DNA of 35,987 nt from Bhargavaea beijingensis (GTDB taxonomy: Bacteria; Bacillota; Bacilli; Bacillales_A; Planococcaceae), in assembly GCF_900101985.1 (NCBI RefSeq), contig NZ_FNAR01000025.1:1-35987 (forward strand), read 5' to 3'. Under the pieces are notes generated by a model. It was given only the letters and a program-made list of their open reading frames with translations, ran no database searches and was not told where the DNA came from. Shown here in pieces: positions 32,705 through 35,987 of the stretch (its first letter is position 1; every line of letters begins with the position of its first letter). The translations under genes were made by a program, and so were the position numbers.

Positions 32705-32738
32705 CGGCAAGGGGTTCCGCCCTTGCCGATTTTCTTTA
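32705..32738 (+). terminator. Terminator of LysE-type gene
   Basis: CGGCAAGGG (32705-32713) pairs with CCCTTGCCG (32720-32728), then ATTTTCTTT. Confidence 0.88.
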
Positions 32739-32762
32739 TACTGGAAAAAAGGGGTAGCCAGG

Positions 32763-33035
32763 ATGGGGTGGCTCAATTTCGTTTCGTTTTTGGTATTGGC
32801 GTTGGTGTCGGGGGCCATTGCGGCTGTGATCTGGACAACAGTCTATTTGAATAGCCGTCGGAATGGATGGGTGCTGCTGGCTGTCCTTGTGTTTCTCGGC
32901 GTCAGTCAGATGATCAACGCATTTCAACTCTCTTTCACAGCCGGTCTGCTGATGTTGGTGATCTATGCCGCCCTTGCCCTCCTGTCAATCCGTCGGATCA
33001 GCAAAGGACAAACAAAAAAGACATCGGGGAATTAG
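32763..33035 (+). CDS. Small membrane protein
   Basis: This 90-residue protein has three hydrophobic segments (about 5-29, 35-53 and 58-77) and a basic tail ending RRISKGQTKKTSGN. It has no family I can name. The start has GGGG with AGCCAGG before ATG. The N-terminal segment has small residues and a single W; no active-site motif is visible. It is convergent with bioB and separated by a bidirectional terminator. Confidence 0.6.
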   Translation: MGWLNFVSFLVLALVSGAIAAVIWTTVYLNSRRNGWVLLAVLVFLGVSQMINAFQLSFTAGLLMLVIYAALALLSIRRISKGQTKKTSGN

Positions 33036-33058
33036 CGTCATCCCCTGATGTCTTTTTT
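33015..33058. terminator. Bidirectional terminator
   Basis: AGACATCGGGGA (33019-33030) pairs with TCCCC-T-GATGTCT (33041-33052, one bulged T), flanked by A6 on the left and T6 on the right. It can serve both the small membrane protein gene and bioB. The right side of the stem begins inside the last codons of the plus-strand gene. Confidence 0.85.
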
Positions 33059-33068
33059 CGATTTACCT

Positions 33069-34058
33069 TCAGACCGGCTCCGCCATTTTGGGCATCTCGA
33101 TTTCAAATCCGAGGTCTTGGAGCATTTTAAAGTCGCTGTTTTCTTCCTGGCCCTCCGTCGTCAGGTAATCGCCCACGAAGATGCTGTTGGCGGCATACAG
33201 GCCCAGCGGTTGGAGAGAGCGGAGATTGACTTCCCGTCCTCCGGATATGCGGATTTCCTTAGTCGGGTTAAGATAGCGGAAGAGGGCAAGCACCTTCAGG
33301 CAATAGCGCGGATTCAGTTCGTCCGTGCCTTCCAGCTTTGTCCCGTCGATCGCATGGAGGAAGTTGACCGGAATTGAGTCTGCATCCAGCGCGCGCAACG
33401 ACCGGGCGATATCGATGACGTCTTCTTTTGTTTCCTTCATGCCGATGATGGCCCCTGAGCAAGGAGACATACCGTTGCGTTTCGCCATCTCGACAGTGCC
33501 CACCCGGTCTTCATAGGTATGCGAAGTCGTAATGAAGTCGTGGTGGCGCTCGGACGTATTCAGGTTATGGTTGTACCGGTCGACGCCCGCTTCCTTGAGC
33601 CTGGCTGCCTGCTCGTCTTTCAAAATCCCGAGGCAGGCACATACTGTCAGTCCATACATTTCCTTGATCTTTTCGACAGCCTCGCTGACGACACGTACGT
33701 CTTTCGTCGTCGGGCCGCGGCCGCTAGCTACGATACAGTACGTGCCGGCCTTGTTTTCGTATGCCCTTCGTGCGCCTTCGAGGATTTGTTCCTTCGTGAT
33801 GAACGGATACTTCTCGATCGGCGCGGTGGAGTCCCTGGACTGTGCGCAGTAGCCGCAGTTTTCAGGGCAGTAGCCGCTTTTTGCGTTGATGATCATATTC
33901 AGCTTCACTTTTTTCCCGTAATAATGTTTCCGAATGGTAAACGCCCCGTTCAGGAGCGGCAACAGTTCATCGTCGTCCGACTCGAGAATCGCCATGGCCT
34001 CCGTATCCGTCAGCACTTTCCCCTCAATCACTTTTTCTGCAAGCGTCTGCCAGTTCAT
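33069..34058 (-). CDS. bioB: Biotin synthase
   Basis: This 329-residue radical SAM enzyme inserts sulfur into dethiobiotin to make biotin. The [4Fe-4S] motif is CPENCGYC (Cys64, Cys68, Cys71). Other family marks are YNHNLNTSERHHDFITT (dethiobiotin binding), CSGAIIGMKET, and RISGGREVNLRSLQPLGL with the Arg ligand of the second cluster. The start overlaps bioY by 4 nt (ATGA), so it depends on bioY translation. No other bio genes are adjacent, so the remaining steps may be elsewhere or dethiobiotin may be imported. Confidence 0.97.
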   Translation of the reverse strand: MNWQTLAEKVIEGKVLTDTEAMAILESDDDELLPLLNGAFTIRKHYYGKKVKLNMIINAKSGYCPENCGYCAQSRDSTAPIEKYPFITKEQILEGARRAYENKAGTYCIVASGRGPTTKDVRVVSEAVEKIKEMYGLTVCACLGILKDEQAARLKEAGVDRYNHNLNTSERHHDFITTSHTYEDRVGTVEMAKRNGMSPCSGAIIGMKETKEDVIDIARSLRALDADSIPVNFLHAIDGTKLEGTDELNPRYCLKVLALFRYLNPTKEIRISGGREVNLRSLQPLGLYAANSIFVGDYLTTEGQEENSDFKMLQDLGFEIEMPKMAEPV

Positions 34059-34672
34059 CTCATTTCCCCCTTATTTGATTGGATCGGAATGATTTTCAAC
34101 ACTTTCTGCATCCGGAAAGCGAAAAATCCGGCCAGGACGGCGAGCAGGATGTCCTTCGGCAGCGGCGGCAGCATCCAGGCCCAGGCCATCCAGTAAGAAA
34201 ATCCTTCCGGCGCGCCAAACCACAGGCTATAGGCCGCATACATCCAGTTTGTCCCGAACAGATAGTTGATCACTGTTGCGACAAGTGCCGCGATGACAAA
34301 TGATTTGAGCGTCCCCTTGCGCTCAACGATTTTCCCCGCTACATAGGCAATCAGGATAAACGAGACGATAAAGCCGAATGTCGGTGACACAAGTGATGAG
34401 GCGCCTCCGCTGAACCGGGCAAAGACCGGTGCCCCGGCAAGGCCGATCAGCATATACACCGTGCAGGCCACAGCCCCTTTCCGGCTGCCGAGGATCAATC
34501 CTGCCAGGACGGCAAAAAATGTCTGGAGTGTGATCGGCACGCCCCCGACGACGAGGAACGGCGCAAACGATGTGATATTGGCCCCGATCATCATCAGTGT
34601 CGCGAACAGTGCGCAATGGACGAGGTCAAGCGGATGCCATCGTGACCGGGATCTGGTTACGGTTGCTTGCAT
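34055..34672 (-). CDS. bioY: Biotin transporter BioY (ECF S component)
   Basis: This 205-residue membrane protein has six hydrophobic segments. BioY features include FLVVGGVPITLQTFFAVLAGLILGSRKGA (GG-x-P-ITLQTF signature) and GAPVFARFSGGASSLVSPTFGF near the middle. It binds biotin (or a precursor) as the S component of an ECF ABC transporter. It is preceded by a good promoter and two BirA-like boxes, and is coupled to bioB. An N-terminal basic tail, MQATVTRSRSRW, precedes the first helix. Confidence 0.96.
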   Translation of the reverse strand: MQATVTRSRSRWHPLDLVHCALFATLMMIGANITSFAPFLVVGGVPITLQTFFAVLAGLILGSRKGAVACTVYMLIGLAGAPVFARFSGGASSLVSPTFGFIVSFILIAYVAGKIVERKGTLKSFVIAALVATVINYLFGTNWMYAAYSLWFGAPEGFSYWMAWAWMLPPLPKDILLAVLAGFFAFRMQKVLKIIPIQSNKGEMR

Positions 34673-34691
34673 GATTCATTCCCCCCGATAT

Positions 34692-34724
34692 ATAGTTAAC
34701 CAAAAAATAAATATTGTTAACACA
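34692..34724. promoter_or_regulatory. BirA operator (box 1)
   Basis: GTTAACC (34695-34701) and TTGTTAACA (34714-34722) form the classical GTTAAC-N15-GTTAAC biotin operator of Bacillota. It lies just downstream of the bioY -10, where bound BirA would block transcription. Confidence 0.85.
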
Positions 34725-34727
34725 AAT

Positions 34728-34757
34728 ATCATAGAGAAAGAAACAACCTTAAGTCAA
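34728..34757 (-). promoter_or_regulatory. Predicted bioY promoter
   Basis: On the minus strand, TTGACT (34757-34752), an 18-bp spacer and TATGAT (34733-34728). Confidence 0.7.
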
Positions 34758-34781
34758 CCTGTTATTTTATTTGGTTGACTT
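34751..34781. promoter_or_regulatory. BirA-like operator (box 2)
   Basis: AAGTCAACC (34751-34759) and GGTTGACTT (34773-34781) are perfect 9-bp arms. GTCAAC and GTTGAC are separated by 15 bp, exactly as in box 1. It covers the bioY -35 and is centred 58 bp from box 1. One base per half-site differs from GTTAAC. Confidence 0.65.
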
Positions 34782-34837
34782 ATTTCTGCTTGTGCCCGGC
34801 ACTTTTCTTCCGATAAGATACAGACAGGTGATGACAA

Positions 34838-35617
34838 ATGAAAACGAAAATCTATAGGAATGACCGGGTGCTTGCCGGCATGACGATAAAGGATCCGGCC
34901 CGTCCGGAATCCAACAACATGGCGCTTCATGCGTGTGAAAGTCCGGAGAAGATCATGGAGAACCGGCGGGCACTTGCAGACTGGGCCGGCGTACCGATTA
35001 CACGGTTCGTGTTTGCCGGCCAGACGCACAGCGACCGGTTCCACAAAGTGACCTCAAATGACTTCGGCCGGGGAGCTGACCGTGCCGATACCGCGATACC
35101 GGATACCGACGCGCTTTACACCGATGAACCGGATGTGCTGATCGGCAGCTTTACTGCGGACTGCGTGCCGGTCATCTTCTCCCACAAGCAGACCGGCCTG
35201 ATCGGAGTGATCCACTCCGGCTGGCAGGGAACCGTAAAGGAAATCACGCCAAAGCTGTTCAGTCATCTTCTCGATGTGGAAGGCTGCGACCCCAACGGCT
35301 TTCACGTCCAGCTCGGCGCTGCACTCAGCCAGGAGAAATTCGAGGTGGACCGGGATGTGTACGAAAAGTTCCGGACGCTCGGCTATGCCGATGATTTCAT
35401 CGAGTACAATGAAACAACCGGGAAATGGCATATCGATAACCAGAAAACGGTGGAAAAGCAACTTCTGCTTACAGGCGTCCCGTCGGAGCAGATCAACATC
35501 GACCGGACATGCACGTTCAAAAGCCCCGGCGGCTTCTCGTACCGGGAAGATAAAAAGGCTGGGCGGCATTTGAGCTTTGTTGTGAGGACCGCAGACAGGG
35601 CAGAGACAGGTGAGTAA
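34838..35617 (+). CDS. Laccase-domain (PgeF/YlmD family) protein
   Basis: This 259-residue protein belongs to the multicopper polyphenol oxidase-like family (PgeF/YlmD, DUF152). Family members act as purine nucleoside phosphorylases or enzymes on purine nucleosides, or as laccase-like oxidases. The conserved metal-binding residues are His64 in AGQTHSDR, Cys109 in FTADCVPV and His126 in IHSGWQGT. Length is normal. The start has AGACAGGTGATGACAA before ATG. It is divergent from bioY; a promoter near 34775 overlaps BirA-like box 2 but has no clear -10 at standard spacing. Confidence 0.9.
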   Translation: MKTKIYRNDRVLAGMTIKDPARPESNNMALHACESPEKIMENRRALADWAGVPITRFVFAGQTHSDRFHKVTSNDFGRGADRADTAIPDTDALYTDEPDVLIGSFTADCVPVIFSHKQTGLIGVIHSGWQGTVKEITPKLFSHLLDVEGCDPNGFHVQLGAALSQEKFEVDRDVYEKFRTLGYADDFIEYNETTGKWHIDNQKTVEKQLLLTGVPSEQINIDRTCTFKSPGGFSYREDKKAGRHLSFVVRTADRAETGE

Positions 35618-35644
35618 ATCAGTGCCGGACATATTTAAGCAGAA

Positions 35645-35670
35645 AAAATGCACCCTCAGGGGTGCATTTC
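35645..35670 (+). terminator. Terminator of laccase-domain gene
   Basis: ATGCACCC (35648-35655) pairs with GGGTGCAT (35660-35667), then TTTC. Confidence 0.7.
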
Positions 35671-35678
35671 AGACTGTA

Positions 35679-35721
35679 GACAAAACGGACCTAAAAGAAA
35701 TCTTTTTGGGTCCGTTTTGTC
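35679..35721. repeat. Long inverted repeat at IS end
   Basis: GACAAAACGGACC (35679-35691) and GGTCCGTTTTGTC (35709-35721) form perfect 13-bp arms. The interior AAAAGA-AA-TCTTTT extends the hairpin to about 20 pairs. On the minus strand it ends in TTTTGTC and can act as the transposase terminator; on the plus strand it would shield the transposase from read-through. Confidence 0.8.
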
Positions 35722-35776
35722 ATTTTCGTGGATATTTCGCATGTTTTTTCCCATCCCCCCTTGGAATGACCGGCCG

Positions 35777-35987
35777 TCAGGCCGGTTCCGGTGACTCCCA
35801 GGTCCAGCAGGCCAATCTTTTCAGATTTAAGGCAGCAAAAGTAAGCATCGCCTGCATGGACATTTTTTCCTTCCCGCGAAGGGTTGTCCATCGCATGCCA
35901 CACTTCTCCTTGGCATCTCCGAAACCGCGCTCTACGGTCTCTTTCCGCCTTGCATAGATTTCTTTGTTCTCCGGGGTGAGCCGAATG
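35777..35987 (-). CDS. IS1182-like transposase, C-terminal part
   Basis: The C-terminal 69 residues of a DDE transposase are encoded up to a TGA at 35777-35779; the 5' part lies beyond the window. In the correct frame, residues such as ENKEIYARRKETVERGFGDA and a later KCGMRWTTLRGKEK are seen, with the end NLKRLACWTW. The Glu in KETVERGF is the expected third catalytic residue of the DDE triad. The overlapping open frame 35691-35903 is out of phase and not the gene. Confidence 0.85.
   Translation of the reverse strand, partial: IRLTPENKEIYARRKETVERGFGDAKEKCGMRWTTLRGKEKMSMQAMLTFAALNLKRLACWTWESPEPA

Larger units (their letters stand above)
35672..35987 (-). mobile_element. IS1182-like insertion sequence, 3' end
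   Basis: The right edge holds one end of an insertion sequence whose transposase runs out of the window. The outer boundary is probably near 35672-35680 (GACTGTAGACAAAAC, resembling ends I recall for IS1182-family elements). It is followed inward by a long hairpin and the transposase gene. The matching opposite end and target duplication are outside the window. Confidence 0.65.

Noticed and set aside
35691-35903. A 70-codon minus frame at the right edge
   Set aside because: It is out of phase with the transposase frame, which has the family motifs and stops at 35777.

Overview
The window reads as chromosomal DNA from a GC-rich member of the Bacillota. By eye the GC content is in the mid-50s percent. 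A relative of Bhargavaea, Planococcus or Sporosarcina (Planococcaceae) is my best guess, at genus level only by inference. The basis is: strong G-rich Shine-Dalgarno sites, a T-box RNA ahead of the trp genes, a lipoprotein-type ModA, a FosB whose family normally uses bacillithiol, a YvfRSTU-like ABC/two-component set, and BirA-type operators ahead of bioYB. Almost everything is ordinary housekeeping or accessory metabolism; the only clear mobile element is the 3' end of an IS1182-like transposase at the right edge.

Layout. 1-397 has no credible gene and carries an array of 20-bp tandem repeats (141-320, degenerate to 360). 398-2498 (minus) is the molybdate transporter modABC. Divergent from it, 2656-4919 (plus) holds a hemerythrin-like protein overlapping a SEC-C/TPR-type protein; the shared intergenic region has two GGGAATTCCC-core palindromes. 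4981-5970 (minus) is a DUF4003-type protein with a poly-Ala/Gly tail. 6173-13040 (minus) is a complete trpEGDCFBA operon with its own promoter, a T-box leader with a UGG specifier and a terminator. 13112-14599 is a PBP4-type D,D-carboxypeptidase, 14768-16126 (plus) MgtE, then a small Gln-rich coiled-coil protein, a GNAT-like protein and a VOC protein.

18036-23909 (minus) has an ATP-grasp ligase, nicotinamidase PncA, a succinate/acetate CoA-transferase with a possible cre site, a LytTR regulator, a flavin reductase and a methyltransferase. 23971-25988 continues with a DinB-like protein, a VOC protein and a serine hydrolase in one tight cluster. 26102-29474 is an ABC exporter plus sensor kinase plus response regulator operon. 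29619-30960 pairs FosB with an APH(6)-like kinase. 31029-31610 is a secreted protein with an internal duplication. After a 460-bp gene-poor stretch with a tRNA-like fragment and palindromes come a LysE-type exporter, a small membrane protein, bioYB (minus) with two BirA-like boxes, a laccase-domain (PgeF/YlmD) protein, and the IS remnant.

Most notable points: (1) TrpG in an otherwise intact trp operon lacks the catalytic cysteine of glutamine amidotransferases (Ser at that position, with the neighbouring His and Gln also lost). (2) The modA/hemerythrin intergenic palindromes resemble the NreC (oxygen/nitrate) operator TAGGG-N4-CCCTA. (3) Two BirA-like boxes with identical 15-bp spacing bracket the bioY promoter. 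(4) A 20-bp tandem repeat array of unknown role. (5) A perfect 8-2-8 inverted repeat sits at the pncA promoter.
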